From Halorarum salinum (GTDB lineage: Archaea > Halobacteriota > Halobacteria > Halobacteriales > Haloferacaceae), in assembly GCF_013402875.1 (NCBI RefSeq), contig NZ_CP058579.1:1364001-1428000 (forward strand): a stretch of DNA of 64,000 nt, in the 5' to 3' direction. Under the pieces are notes generated by a model that was not told the origin of the DNA, ran no database searches, and worked only from the letters and a program-made list of their open reading frames with translations. A program made the translations under genes and the position numbers. The stretch's first letter is position 1. Every line of letters begins with the position of its first letter. Of the stretch, positions 7,083-15,091 are shown piece by piece.

Positions 7083-7976
7083 TCACGGATCCGAGAGCGA
7101 CCACCCGGCGCCCTCGGCGGCCTCCGCCACCGGGACGAACTCCCAGCCGGCCGCCTCGGCCCACGCGCGCTCGCCGGCGTCCTCGACGCCGACGAGCACC
7201 ATGCGCTTCGCGTAGAACATCGAGTGCTCGTCGACCTCCGCGAGCCGCTCGGCCGGCCCGGTGCCGGTGCCGTTGAAGAAGTCGAGGTCGAGGCGGTTCT
7301 CGCGCTGGAACTTCGTGAGGACGTGGGCGTCCACGTCGCCGACGATGCCGACCCAGTCGGTCCACGTCTCGGCGTCCGCGAGCGCTGCGTGGAGGTCCTC
7401 CAGCCGCCGGATCGCTACGTAGGAGATCGCCATCGTCATCTCGTCGGCGCCGCCGCCGTGGGGGCCCGAGGCGTCCGGTTGCTGCTGGGTCCCCTCCTCG
7501 CGGGCGTCGGCCGGGACGCCCCCGCCGCCGCCCGACTCCATCGGGATGCCGACCGGCCTGTCGTCGTTCGTGTACGGGACCCGCGGGGTCGCGGGTGGCC
7601 GGTCGTCGGTGCCGTTAGCGTCGTCGGAGACGTACGCCTCGGAAGCGGCGGGCGCGTCAGCGGCGGGGATGTCGGGCGAAACGACGCCCGACGATTCCGC
7701 CGCCGTCGAGCCCGCATCGGGGTCGCCCGTCTCGTCGCTACCCCCGTCGACCCCCTCAGTCGCCTCGCCGTCGGCGTTCGCGACCGCCGCGTCCGCGAGG
7801 CCGCCTACCCCCTCCTCGTCGGACGGCGCGGGAGCGGACGACTCGGTCGGGCCGTCCCCTCCGTCAGTCGGGCCGTCCCCGCCGTCGTTCCGCCAGAACC
7901 AGTCGCCGCGGTTCGGGCGGTCCTCCCCGTCCCCGTTCGAGACGTCCAGTTCGTCGAGGTCGATGCGGTCAGTCAT
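7083..7976 (-). CDS. Haloarchaeal protein with long disordered acidic N-terminus (DUF7124-like) coupled to an AOR gene
   Basis: 297 residues. Residues 1-165 are low-complexity Asp/Gly/Ser/Pro-rich and probably disordered. The globular C-terminus starts near MTMAISY and contains an alpha/beta domain (LTKFQRENRLDLDFFNGT, then RMVLVGVEDAGE). I believe this matches the haloarchaeal DUF7124 family, from memory. The ATG overlaps the 3' end of the aldehyde ferredoxin oxidoreductase homologue by 8 bp, so the two are almost certainly co-expressed. It has no cysteines and thus no Fe-S centre; a scaffold or redox-independent partner role is inference. Confidence 0.7.
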   Translation of the reverse strand: MTDRIDLDELDVSNGDGEDRPNRGDWFWRNDGGDGPTDGGDGPTESSAPAPSDEEGVGGLADAAVANADGEATEGVDGGSDETGDPDAGSTAAESSGVVSPDIPAADAPAASEAYVSDDANGTDDRPPATPRVPYTNDDRPVGIPMESGGGGGVPADAREEGTQQQPDASGPHGGGADEMTMAISYVAIRRLEDLHAALADAETWTDWVGIVGDVDAHVLTKFQRENRLDLDFFNGTGTGPAERLAEVDEHSMFYAKRMVLVGVEDAGERAWAEAAGWEFVPVAEAAEGAGWSLSDP

Positions 7977-9783
7977 GGGTGGTCGAGTCGGCCGATCCGA
8001 CCGAGTCGGTCGGGTCGTCGTCGGTCCTGCGCTCGTCGGTCGGATCTTGGCCCGACGGGAGCGCGTCGGTCGACAGGTCGAGGCGGTCGCAGGTCGCCGG
8101 CGTCGGGACCCCGTCGGCGGTCCAGCCGCGGGCGGCGTAGTAGGCGTCGAGCAGGCGGTCGAACGCCCCGGGGTCGACCGCACGCCCCGCCGCCGGGGCG
8201 TCGCCCTCCGGGAGCGACTCGCCGAACCACTCGGGGAGCGCGTCGTCCGATCGGTCGAACCCCTCGCGGACGTTGAACAGGCGGACGAGCGTCCACACCC
8301 GCTCGCCCACCCGGTCGAGGTCGTCGTGCGGGACGTCCAGCGCGTCGAGCCACTCGGCGCCGCGGTCGTCCCACAGCGTCTCGCCGGCGAAGTCGTCGAC
8401 GACGAGGCTCCAGAGCACCGAGCGGGCGTTCTGGGCCTCGACGACGGCCCGAACGTCGTCATCGGCGTCGTCGTCCTCCCGGAACACGGCATCCTCGATG
8501 GGACGGGCCCGCCGGTGGCAGCCGCCACGGTCCGACGTCGCGTACGCGAGCGCCATGCCGGGCGCACCCCGCGGGTCGTACGCCGGCAGCTCCATCGACT
8601 TCACGGTGGGCACGAAGTCGTCGCCGCCGTAGCGCGCCGCGGCCTCGTCGACGCCGTCGGCGAGCGCGTCGGCCAAGTCGCCCTCCCGCCGGGCGATGCG
8701 GCCGACGAGTTCGCGGGCGGCGGCCCCGTCGCCGAACTCGAATCCCGCCTCGCCGGCGCGGACCGCCCAGGCGACGGCGTTGCCCGCGGTGATGACGTCG
8801 ACGCCGAGGCGGTCGCACGTCTCCCCCAGCGCCGCGACGGCGTCGAAGTCGTCGAGCCCGAGCCCCGCGCCGAGGGTCATCGGCGCCGCGCCCCGCGGGA
8901 TCGTCTCTCCCTCGTCGGTCTCGATGCGGAAGCCGCCCGGGACCGCCTCGTCCGGGTTCTCGCGGCCGACCGCGGCGTCGGCGGCGGCCTCGATGCCGAT
9001 GCCGTCCACGTCGGTCGCCGTCTCCCGCCAGCCCCGGGCCGGGAGCACCCCGACCTCGGCGGCGAAGTCGACCGACTCCAGGGTCTCGCCGGCGGCCTGC
9101 CAGCGCCCGACGTCGTCGTCGACGAAGGCGGCCCCGTCCCGCTCGTGGAGGTCAGCCAGCGCGTCCGGCACCTCGGGGGCGTCGCCGCGCGCGACGACCG
9201 CCTCGAGGTTCTTCGCGCCCATGACGGCCCCCGCCCCGCCGCGGCCGGCGTGGTGGTCGCCGCCGTCGGAGGCGATCGTCGCGTACGCCACCTCCGCCTC
9301 GCCAGCAGGGCCGACGCAGGCGACCGCCGCGTCCGGGTACGCCGCGTCGGTCTCGACGGTGTCGGCGCCGGCGAGGTCGCCCGCGGGTTCGAGCCGCGGC
9401 TCCCCGTCGCCGACGACGAGCGCCGTCGGCTCGGCCGCCTCGCCCTCGACGACGACGCCGAGGCAGGCGGGGAGCGACCCGGCGAGGCGGTCGGGGAACG
9501 CCCCGCCCGAGTAGGAGTCGAGGAACGCGCCCGTCAGCGGCGACTTCGTCACCGCGGCGTAGCGCGACTCGCCGGGGAGCGCCCCCGAGAGCGGGCCGAG
9601 CAGGAAACAGAGCAGGTTCTCGGGCCCGAGCGGGTCGGCGCCCGCCGGGAGCTCCTCGTACAGGTAGCGCGCGCCGAGCCCCTTCCCGCCGAGGTAGCGG
9701 CGGCGCCACGCGTCGGGGACGCGTTCGAACCGGACCTCGCCCGCCCCGAGGTCCGCCCGGAGGACCCGCGTTCGTCCGTCCAT
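7969..9783 (-). CDS. Aldehyde ferredoxin oxidoreductase family protein lacking the [4Fe-4S] cysteines
   Basis: 604 residues, full family length. Family blocks are well kept: GGKGLGARYLYEELP near 32-46, VTKSPLTG near 78-85, GDHHAGRGGAGAVMGAKN near 175-192, and ELPAYDPRGAPGMALAYAT with RGGCH near 398-423. These surround the tungsto- or molybdo-bispterin site. The CxxCxxxC block that in Pyrococcus AOR reads CYACPIGC is replaced by a cysteine-free segment (residues about 272-300), and the fourth ligand near residue 461 is Val. Either it does not bind the cluster or it does so differently. The 3' end overlaps the DUF7124-like gene. The enzyme normally oxidises aldehydes with ferredoxin; the acceptor here is uncertain. 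The gene lies in a Mo-cofactor neighbourhood (mobA, yqeC, TorD). Confidence 0.85.
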   Translation of the reverse strand: MDGRTRVLRADLGAGEVRFERVPDAWRRRYLGGKGLGARYLYEELPAGADPLGPENLLCFLLGPLSGALPGESRYAAVTKSPLTGAFLDSYSGGAFPDRLAGSLPACLGVVVEGEAAEPTALVVGDGEPRLEPAGDLAGADTVETDAAYPDAAVACVGPAGEAEVAYATIASDGGDHHAGRGGAGAVMGAKNLEAVVARGDAPEVPDALADLHERDGAAFVDDDVGRWQAAGETLESVDFAAEVGVLPARGWRETATDVDGIGIEAAADAAVGRENPDEAVPGGFRIETDEGETIPRGAAPMTLGAGLGLDDFDAVAALGETCDRLGVDVITAGNAVAWAVRAGEAGFEFGDGAAARELVGRIARREGDLADALADGVDEAAARYGGDDFVPTVKSMELPAYDPRGAPGMALAYATSDRGGCHRRARPIEDAVFREDDDADDDVRAVVEAQNARSVLWSLVVDDFAGETLWDDRGAEWLDALDVPHDDLDRVGERVWTLVRLFNVREGFDRSDDALPEWFGESLPEGDAPAAGRAVDPGAFDRLLDAYYAARGWTADGVPTPATCDRLDLSTDALPSGQDPTDERRTDDDPTDSVGSADSTTHD

Positions 9784-10441
9784 CGGTGTATGTCACCCCG
9801 TTCACACGGAAAAGCGTTCGCCCGTCGAAGGCGGTGGCCGGAGTGTGTCTGTGGGTAGCGAGCCATAGTGACGGGCGGAGGTACGACGGTGCTTTCGACT
9901 CAGATATCGACCCGATCGCATCCGTACAGTTCCCGAAAGCCCCCGCGGCTGTCGGCTCGGTGCGGCCGGCTGCGCTCCTCGGCTCACTTCGGTCGCACTG
10001 CGGTGCTTACCGATCCGCGCCGTTTACGAGACGCACGCGTCTCGTGAACGTCGCCGACAGCCGCGGCCCCTTTCGGTTCCGCCCGGACCGCACCTCACCC
10101 TCCCTTACCTCGGAGCACGCTCCTCGGAACTCGCCCTCGTGTTCGAAAATCGAAGATCTTCGTCGGTACGGGAACTCCCCGAGTTCCCGTCAGCGGCCAG
10201 ATTCCGCAGGAATCTGGCAGCATCACGAAAGGCGCGAAGCGCCTTTCGAACGACTCCGCTCGCGTGAGCAGCCTCTGCACTCCTCGCGTTCGTTCCCTCC
10301 GGTCACTCACGCTGCGCTTCTTCGTCCCTCGCGCGCGTCCGGCTGACACGGAGGTCGGCCGGCACGCGCCGGGCGGCTGCTCCCTCCGCGACCACGGACG
10401 ACACGACAAGCACTATCCCCGCCGACTCCCCAGTCCCGGGC
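9784..10441. other. Gene-free palindrome-rich tract
   Basis: About 650 bp with no credible gene. It is packed with inverted repeats: a 14-bp perfect pair (9943-9956 with 10053-10066) enclosing a hairpin at 10026-10045, then a 12-bp palindrome at 10151-10162, and three consecutive perfect 10-bp stems with 3-nt loops (next entry). ORFs crossing it have no protein-like composition. It may encode structured RNA, be a decayed palindromic element, or be a haloarchaeal intergenic repeat family. Confidence 0.6.
10168..10248. repeat. Array of three 23-bp perfect hairpins
   Basis: Three adjacent inverted repeats, each a perfect 10-bp stem around a 3-nt loop: 10168-10190 (ACGGGAACTC / GAGTTCCCGT, loop CCC), 10196-10218 (GCCAGATTCC / GGAATCTGGC, loop GCA) and 10226-10248 (CGAAAGGCGC / GCGCCTTTCG, loop GAA). 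The spacers are 5 and 7 nt. The stems are unrelated in sequence, so structure rather than sequence appears to be shared. An 8-bp imperfect hairpin with a GAA loop precedes them at 10144-10162. Confidence 0.75.
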
Positions 10442-11134
10442 ATGGATGAGGCGACGGTCGAGGGGTCCGGGACGACGGAAGGGACCGAGGACTCCAACGG
10501 AGCGGAACGCCGGTACGCCGTCGTGATCGCGGGCGGACGTTCGACCCGCTTCGGCGATAGCGACAAGGCCGTCGCCCCGCTGGCCGGGACGCCGATGATC
10601 CGCCGCGTCGCCGACCGCCTCGCCGGCGTGACGGACCGCCTGGTGGTGAACTGCCGGCCGGACCAGCGCGAGGCCATCGCCGACGCGCTCGCGGGCTACC
10701 CGAACCCGGTGCGGTACGCCGAGGACGAGGAACCCGACCTCGGGCCGATGGCCGGCATCCGGACCGGCCTCAGGGGGGTGGAGGCCTGGGGCGGGCCGGA
10801 CGCGCTCGCGTTCGTCGCCGCCTGCGACATGCCGTTCCTCGACCCCGGCCTCGTCTCGCACCTGTTCGACCGCGCCGCCGACCGCGACGCGGCGGTGCCC
10901 CGCCTCGACGACGAGTGGTTCCAGACGACCCACGCGGTCTACCGCGCCGGCCCGATGGCCGACGCCTGCGACGCCGCGCTCGCCGAGGGGGAGGGGAAGA
11001 TCATCGCGCCGCTGTTCGAACTCGACCACGCCGTCGTCGAGGAGGACGAGGCGCTCCGGTACGCGGACGAGTCCACCTTCGAGAACCTCAACACCCGGAA
11101 GGAGTTCGAGGCGGCGGCCGAGCGGTTCGGGTGA
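10442..11134 (+). CDS. mobA: Molybdenum cofactor guanylyltransferase
   Basis: 230 residues. After a 24-residue acidic leader the nucleotidyltransferase signature appears (VIAGGRSTRFGDSDKAVAPLAG near 28-49). It is followed by the EEPDLGPMAGIRTGL block near 98-112 and the AACDMPFLDPG Mg-binding segment near 125-135. MobA transfers GMP from GTP to Mo-molybdopterin to make the MGD cofactor used by formate dehydrogenase and other DMSO-reductase-family enzymes, such as the one at the left edge. The length fits the family with a short N-terminal extension. The start is the first ATG after the palindrome-rich tract. A cytidylyl- or other sugar-phosphate nucleotidyltransferase is less likely given the LGPMAG block. 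Confidence 0.9.
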   Translation: MDEATVEGSGTTEGTEDSNGAERRYAVVIAGGRSTRFGDSDKAVAPLAGTPMIRRVADRLAGVTDRLVVNCRPDQREAIADALAGYPNPVRYAEDEEPDLGPMAGIRTGLRGVEAWGGPDALAFVAACDMPFLDPGLVSHLFDRAADRDAAVPRLDDEWFQTTHAVYRAGPMADACDAALAEGEGKIIAPLFELDHAVVEEDEALRYADESTFENLNTRKEFEAAAERFG

Positions 11135-11201
11135 GGCGCGACCGCGGAGCAGCGGGAGCGTTCGCGGTCGTCGCGGTGCCCGTGGTGGCGAAACGGACGA
11201 C

Positions 11202-11936
11202 CTAGCGAACCACGTCCACGACCTCGCCCTCGCCCATCCGCGCGACGACGACCCGGTCGATCCGCCCCGACCCGTCCGCCGCCAGCGCCGCCTCCGCGAC
11301 GTCGCGAGCGACCGACTCGAGCGCCTCGTCGTCGGCCTTGTTCACCAGCGGAACCGCGGACGCGCCCTCCGGCACGCCCTTCAGTCCTCCCTCCGGCGAC
11401 GCGAGCACTTCGCCCACGGCCTCCGCGGTGATCCCGTCGCCCGGTTCGAGCCCCGTGATCGCGCTCACGCGCTCGGGTCGGTGGACCGCCTCGTCCGACA
11501 GGGGCTTCCCGACCGCGCGGACCGAGGCGACCGGAATCACGGCGTCCGCCCCCGCCGGAACCTGGGGCTCGCGGTCGCTCGGCGCCTTGAACTCGCGCAT
11601 CCGGGCACCGTCGGCCTTCACGAACGCGGGGCCGTCGTGGCCCGCCGCGAGGTCGTCGACCGTCTCGCGGTCGTACCCGTGGTAGCGGTCCGAGCGCTCC
11701 CGTTCGGGGACGAGGCCGAGCGGGAAGTCGTCGGGCGCGGCTTCCCGGAGCGCGGCCCCCGGGTCGTCGGTGACGACCACCCGGGAGACGTGCTCGTCGA
11801 AGATGGGGATGCGGACCGTGGCGGTGACGACCGCCCGGTCGGCGCCCCTCGCGAGCGCGTACAGCGTGGTCTTCTTGCCGCCGGCGCCGACGACCGCGAC
11901 GAGGCCGTCGGCCGGGAGCGCCTCGGTCGGGGTCAT
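11202..11936 (-). CDS. yqeC: YqeC-like putative selenium/molybdenum-hydroxylase accessory protein
   Basis: 244 residues. The N-terminal nucleotide-binding loop VVGAGGKKTTLYALA (about residues 14-28) is the YqeC signature. It is followed by FVKADGARMREFKAPSDREPQVP (about 108-130), which is very characteristic of the family. YqeC proteins are linked by genome context to selenium-dependent molybdenum hydroxylases and cofactor handling; the biochemical activity is not established. ATG 11934-11936 overlaps the stop of the peroxiredoxin gene by 4 bp. It is convergent with mobA, keeping the Mo-cofactor theme. Confidence 0.85.
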   Translation of the reverse strand: MTPTEALPADGLVAVVGAGGKKTTLYALARGADRAVVTATVRIPIFDEHVSRVVVTDDPGAALREAAPDDFPLGLVPERERSDRYHGYDRETVDDLAAGHDGPAFVKADGARMREFKAPSDREPQVPAGADAVIPVASVRAVGKPLSDEAVHRPERVSAITGLEPGDGITAEAVGEVLASPEGGLKGVPEGASAVPLVNKADDEALESVARDVAEAALAADGSGRIDRVVVARMGEGEVVDVVR

Positions 11937-12445
11937 CGCGCCGCCCGGATCTCGTCGGCGAGTTCGTCGGTGTCGGGGAACGTCAGCGGTTCGTCCGCGC
12001 TCCACGTGTAGGTGATTCGGCGATCGGCGTCGACGACGAAGACGGCGCGGTTCGCGATGCCGGCGAGCGGGCCGTCCTCCCGCTCGACGCCGAACTCCGC
12101 GATCACGGGGTCGTTGAACCCGGAGACGAGCGGGTAGCCGAGGTCGTACTCGTCGACGAACGCGAGCAGCGACCACGGCGTGTCGGCGCTGACGCCGTAC
12201 ACGTCGGCGTCGATGTCGGCGAGATCGGCCCGCCAGTCCCGGAGCCCGCACAGCTCGCGCGTGCAGGTCCGCGAGTAGACGCCGGGGAAGAACGCGAGGG
12301 CTACGGGGCCGTCCCGGAGGGCCGATTCGAGGTCGAACTCCGCCACGTCGTCGCTCGTGTAGTTCCCCCGTTCGGCCTCGCTCGCGGCGTCCGGGGTGGC
12401 CATGGGCGCGGTGACGGCTGGCGCGTCGTCTCCCGTCTGGAGCAT
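11933..12445 (-). CDS. Peroxiredoxin (AhpC/TSA-type redoxin)
   Basis: 170 residues with a thioredoxin fold. The peroxidatic-site segment FFPGVYSRTCTRELCG (about residues 52-67) has a Cys in the T-C position of the PxxxT/SxxC motif, and a second Cys four residues on could resolve a disulfide. GVSADTPWSLLAF and NRAVFVVDADRRITY are typical downstream strands. It reduces peroxides using thioredoxin-like donors in the cytoplasm. It is translationally coupled to yqeC (ATGA overlap). It could be bacterioferritin-comigratory-type; the class is not resolved. Confidence 0.85.
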   Translation of the reverse strand: MLQTGDDAPAVTAPMATPDAASEAERGNYTSDDVAEFDLESALRDGPVALAFFPGVYSRTCTRELCGLRDWRADLADIDADVYGVSADTPWSLLAFVDEYDLGYPLVSGFNDPVIAEFGVEREDGPLAGIANRAVFVVDADRRITYTWSADEPLTFPDTDELADEIRAAR

Positions 12446-12559
12446 GGGGGACCGTTGGCGCCCCCCGCGATAATGGTTGGTGGCGATTCGAGGGGGAACG
12501 GCTCTTCCGACGGCGGTCCGGCCGGGGGAACCGGCCAGTGACGACCCCCGTCGCGTCTT

Positions 12560-13450
12560 TCACCCCAGCGCGTGTTCGTGGCGCTCGCTCGCCACCTCGA
12601 CGGTCGCGTGTACGGCGCCGAGTTCGGACTCGACCACCTCGTGGATCCGGGACACGAGCGCGTCCCGTTCCTCGATGGACGCCGTCGAGTCGATCACGAA
12701 GACGGACGCGACGACGATCCGACTGGAGAGCGACCAGACGTGGAGGTCCTCGACGCGCTCGACGCCGTCGAGTGCGGCGACGGCCCCGCGGACCGCTTCC
12801 GGATCGACGGGGCTCTCCTGCAGGAAGATGCCGCCGCTCTCCCGGAGGAGTCTCACCGCCGTCCAGACGATCAGCCCCGCGATGAGGACGGCCGTCAGCG
12901 GGTCGACGACCGTGAGCCCCGTGAACCGGACGACCAGCATCGAGACGACGACCGCCACCGACGCGCCCGCGTCCCCCAGGAGGTGGTAGTAGGCGCCCCG
13001 CTCGTTCAGGCTCATCTCGCCGCCCTGTAGCACGTAGACGGACCCGAGGTTGACGAGGAGGCCGCCCGCCGCCAGCGCCATCGTCGCGGTGGCGTCGACC
13101 TCGACCGGCGACAGGTACCGCCGGTACGACTCGTACACGAGATAGAGGACCATCGGCACGAGGAGGACGCCGTTGAGGAACGCGGCGAACGGTTCCACCC
13201 GGTGGAGGCCGAACGTCCACCGGCCGGACGGGGTCGTCCGCCGGGTGACGAGCGCCGCGCCGAGGGCGACGACGTACGCCAGCGCGTCGAACAGCATGTG
13301 GAGGGCGTCGCCGACGAGCGCGATCGACCCGAACGCGAGGCCGCCGAGGAGTTCGACGACGAAGCCGACGAGGTTGATCGCCGCGACGGCGCCGAGTTTG
13401 CGGACGCTCCGGTCGGTCCCGATGGCCCCGCCGTGTTCGTGCCCCGTCAT
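12560..13450 (-). CDS. Cation diffusion facilitator (Zn2+/Cd2+/Co2+-type exporter)
   Basis: 296 residues with a His-containing N-terminus (GHEHGG) and six predicted membrane helices. The two metal-site HxxxD/DxxxD-like patterns of CDF proteins are seen in ALVGDALHMLFDALAYV (about 45-61) and HLLGDAGASVAVV (about 150-162). A cytoplasmic alpha/beta domain (DGVERVEDLHVWSLSS; HATVEVASE) follows. CDF proteins exchange protons for divalent metals. I use ATG 13448-13450; the long upstream ORF extension is antisense noise. The metal specificity is not readable. Confidence 0.9.
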   Translation of the reverse strand: MTGHEHGGAIGTDRSVRKLGAVAAINLVGFVVELLGGLAFGSIALVGDALHMLFDALAYVVALGAALVTRRTTPSGRWTFGLHRVEPFAAFLNGVLLVPMVLYLVYESYRRYLSPVEVDATATMALAAGGLLVNLGSVYVLQGGEMSLNERGAYYHLLGDAGASVAVVVSMLVVRFTGLTVVDPLTAVLIAGLIVWTAVRLLRESGGIFLQESPVDPEAVRGAVAALDGVERVEDLHVWSLSSRIVVASVFVIDSTASIEERDALVSRIHEVVESELGAVHATVEVASERHEHALG

Positions 13451-13558
13451 GGCGACTCCGTGAGGGAGTATCCGCGCGGACGGGATAGTAGTTCCTGGGC
13501 ACGCGGTCGAACGACCGGAACCCTCAGCGTTTACCTCCCCTCCAGCGAACCAATCTCC

Positions 13559-14629
13559 ATGCAGATCGCGCCCTTCGAACTCGAACGCTGGTTCGCGGAG
13601 TACGAGCACGAGGCCGACATCATGCTCGCGGAGTCGGGCATCCGTTCGCTCCCGGCCGACCGTTTCGACCTGGACCCCGGCGACGTCGGCTACGTCATCC
13701 CCACGAACGGCGACCCCGACCTCCGAGCCGACGTCGGCGACCGCTACGGCCGGAGCGCCGACGAGGTGCTTTTCACCTGCGGCACCCAGGAGGCGAACTT
13801 CCTCGCGTTCCTGGCGCTGCTGGGCTCGGAACGCGGCGACGAGGCGGTCGTCGTCACGCCGACCTACCAGGCGCTCGACGGCGTCCCCGAGGCGTTCGGC
13901 GAGGTGACCCGCGTCGGCCTCGAACCGCCCGGGTGGGAGCTCGACGTCGACGCCGTCGCGGACGCGGTCACCGACGACACCGCCGTCGTGGTGCTCGCCA
14001 ACCCGAACAACCCGACCGGGCGCTACCACCCGGAGGAGACGGTCCGGGAGCTGTACGACGTCGCCGCCGAGCACGACGCCTACCTGCTCTCCGACGAGGT
14101 GTACCGCCTGCTCGCCGAGGAGCCCATCCCGCCAGCGGCGTCGTTCGGCGAGTGGGGCCTCTCGACGGCGAGCCTCACGAAGGCGTACGGGCTGGCGGGC
14201 ACACGGTTCGGCTGGCTCGTCGGCGACGAGTCGGTGGTCGAGGCGGCCTGGGAGTGGAAGGACTACACGACCGTCTCGCCGTCCATCTTCGGCCAGCACG
14301 TCGCCCGGCAGGCGCTCGGGGAGGCCGAGGACGGGATCCTGCGGGAGAACCGCGAACTGGCCCGGAAGCACCACGACATCGTCGTCGAGTGGCTCGACGA
14401 GCACGGCCTCGACTGGCACGACCCGGTGGGCGTCAACGGCTTCGTGACGGTCCCCGACGGGTTCGACGGCTCGCGGGAGTTCTGCCGGACGGTGGTCGAG
14501 GAGGCGTCCGTCGTGCTCGCGCCGGGCGACGCCTTCGGCCACGACGGCTACTTCCGAATCGGCTTCGGCCTGCCGACCGACGAACTGGAGGACGGACTCG
14601 ATCGCGTGGGGGACGTCATCGCGGAGTGA
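13559..14629 (+). CDS. PLP-dependent aminotransferase, class I/II
   Basis: 356 residues of the aspartate-aminotransferase fold. Visible motifs are the [14 protein letters not shown] start of the cofactor phosphate site (about 80-93), NPNNPTGRY (about 150-158), [10 protein letters not shown] (about 178-187), the PLP-lysine block [15 protein letters not shown] (about 204-218) and the RIGFG substrate-carboxylate arginine near 335. Substrate not determinable. It is monocistronic, divergent from the CDF exporter and followed about 80 bp later by aIF5A. ATG 13559 gives the usual short N-terminus. Confidence 0.9.
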   Translation: MQIAPFELERWFAEYEHEADIMLAESGIRSLPADRFDLDPGDVGYVIPTNGDPDLRADVGDRYGRSADEVLFTCGTQEANFLAFLALLGSERGDEAVVVTPTYQALDGVPEAFGEVTRVGLEPPGWELDVDAVADAVTDDTAVVVLANPNNPTGRYHPEETVRELYDVAAEHDAYLLSDEVYRLLAEEPIPPAASFGEWGLSTASLTKAYGLAGTRFGWLVGDESVVEAAWEWKDYTTVSPSIFGQHVARQALGEAEDGILRENRELARKHHDIVVEWLDEHGLDWHDPVGVNGFVTVPDGFDGSREFCRTVVEEASVVLAPGDAFGHDGYFRIGFGLPTDELEDGLDRVGDVIAE

Positions 14630-14679
14630 GGGCCCCGAAGGGCCGGATTCGGCACCTTGGCGCGGTCGCTATCAAACCG

Positions 14680-14685
14680 TTTATA
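14680..14685 (+). promoter_or_regulatory. TATA box of the aIF5A gene
   Basis: TTTATA preceded by an A/C-rich BRE-like AAACCG, 25 nt upstream of the aIF5A ATG at 14710. The distance fits an archaeal leaderless transcript, which supports the chosen start. Confidence 0.7.
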
Positions 14686-14709
14686 CCGCCCGACCGGGAA
14701 GTCCGGTGC

Positions 14710-15087
14710 ATGCCGAGAGAGCAGAAGCAGGTCCGGGAACTCCAGGAAGGGAGCTACGTCATGATGGACGACTCCCCCTGCAAGATCAACCACTACAGCA
14801 CGGCCAAGCCGGGCAAACACGGCAGCGCCAAGGCTCGCGTCGAGGGGAAGGGCGTCTTCGACGAGAAGAAGCGTAGCCTGAGCCAGCCGGTCGACGCGAA
14901 GGTGTGGGTCCCCATCATCGAGCGGAAGCAGGGCCAGGTCGTCTCCGTCTCCGGCAATGACGCGCAGGTGATGGACCTCGACACCTACGAGACGTTCACG
15001 ATGCGCGTCCCGGAGGGCGAGGACTTCTCGCCGGACCAGAACATCGAGTACCTCGAGTACGAGGGCCAGCGGAAGGTCCTCGGGTAG
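14710..15087 (+). CDS. eif5A: Translation factor aIF5A (hypusine-type protein)
   Basis: 125 residues. The N-terminal SH3-like domain carries the modification loop ([13 protein letters not shown]), placing the predicted deoxyhypusine lysine at K36, and the C-terminal OB domain starts near residue 70. aIF5A binds stalled ribosomes and promotes peptide-bond formation at difficult motifs. It starts a cluster with an agmatinase-family enzyme 4 bp downstream and deoxyhypusine synthase 2 kb downstream, the enzymes expected to make or use the polyamine needed for K36 modification. The leaderless promoter is directly upstream. Confidence 0.97.
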   Translation: MPREQKQVRELQEGSYVMMDDSPCKINHYSTAKPGKHGSAKARVEGKGVFDEKKRSLSQPVDAKVWVPIIERKQGQVVSVSGNDAQVMDLDTYETFTMRVPEGEDFSPDQNIEYLEYEGQRKVLG

Positions 15088-15091
15088 CGCC

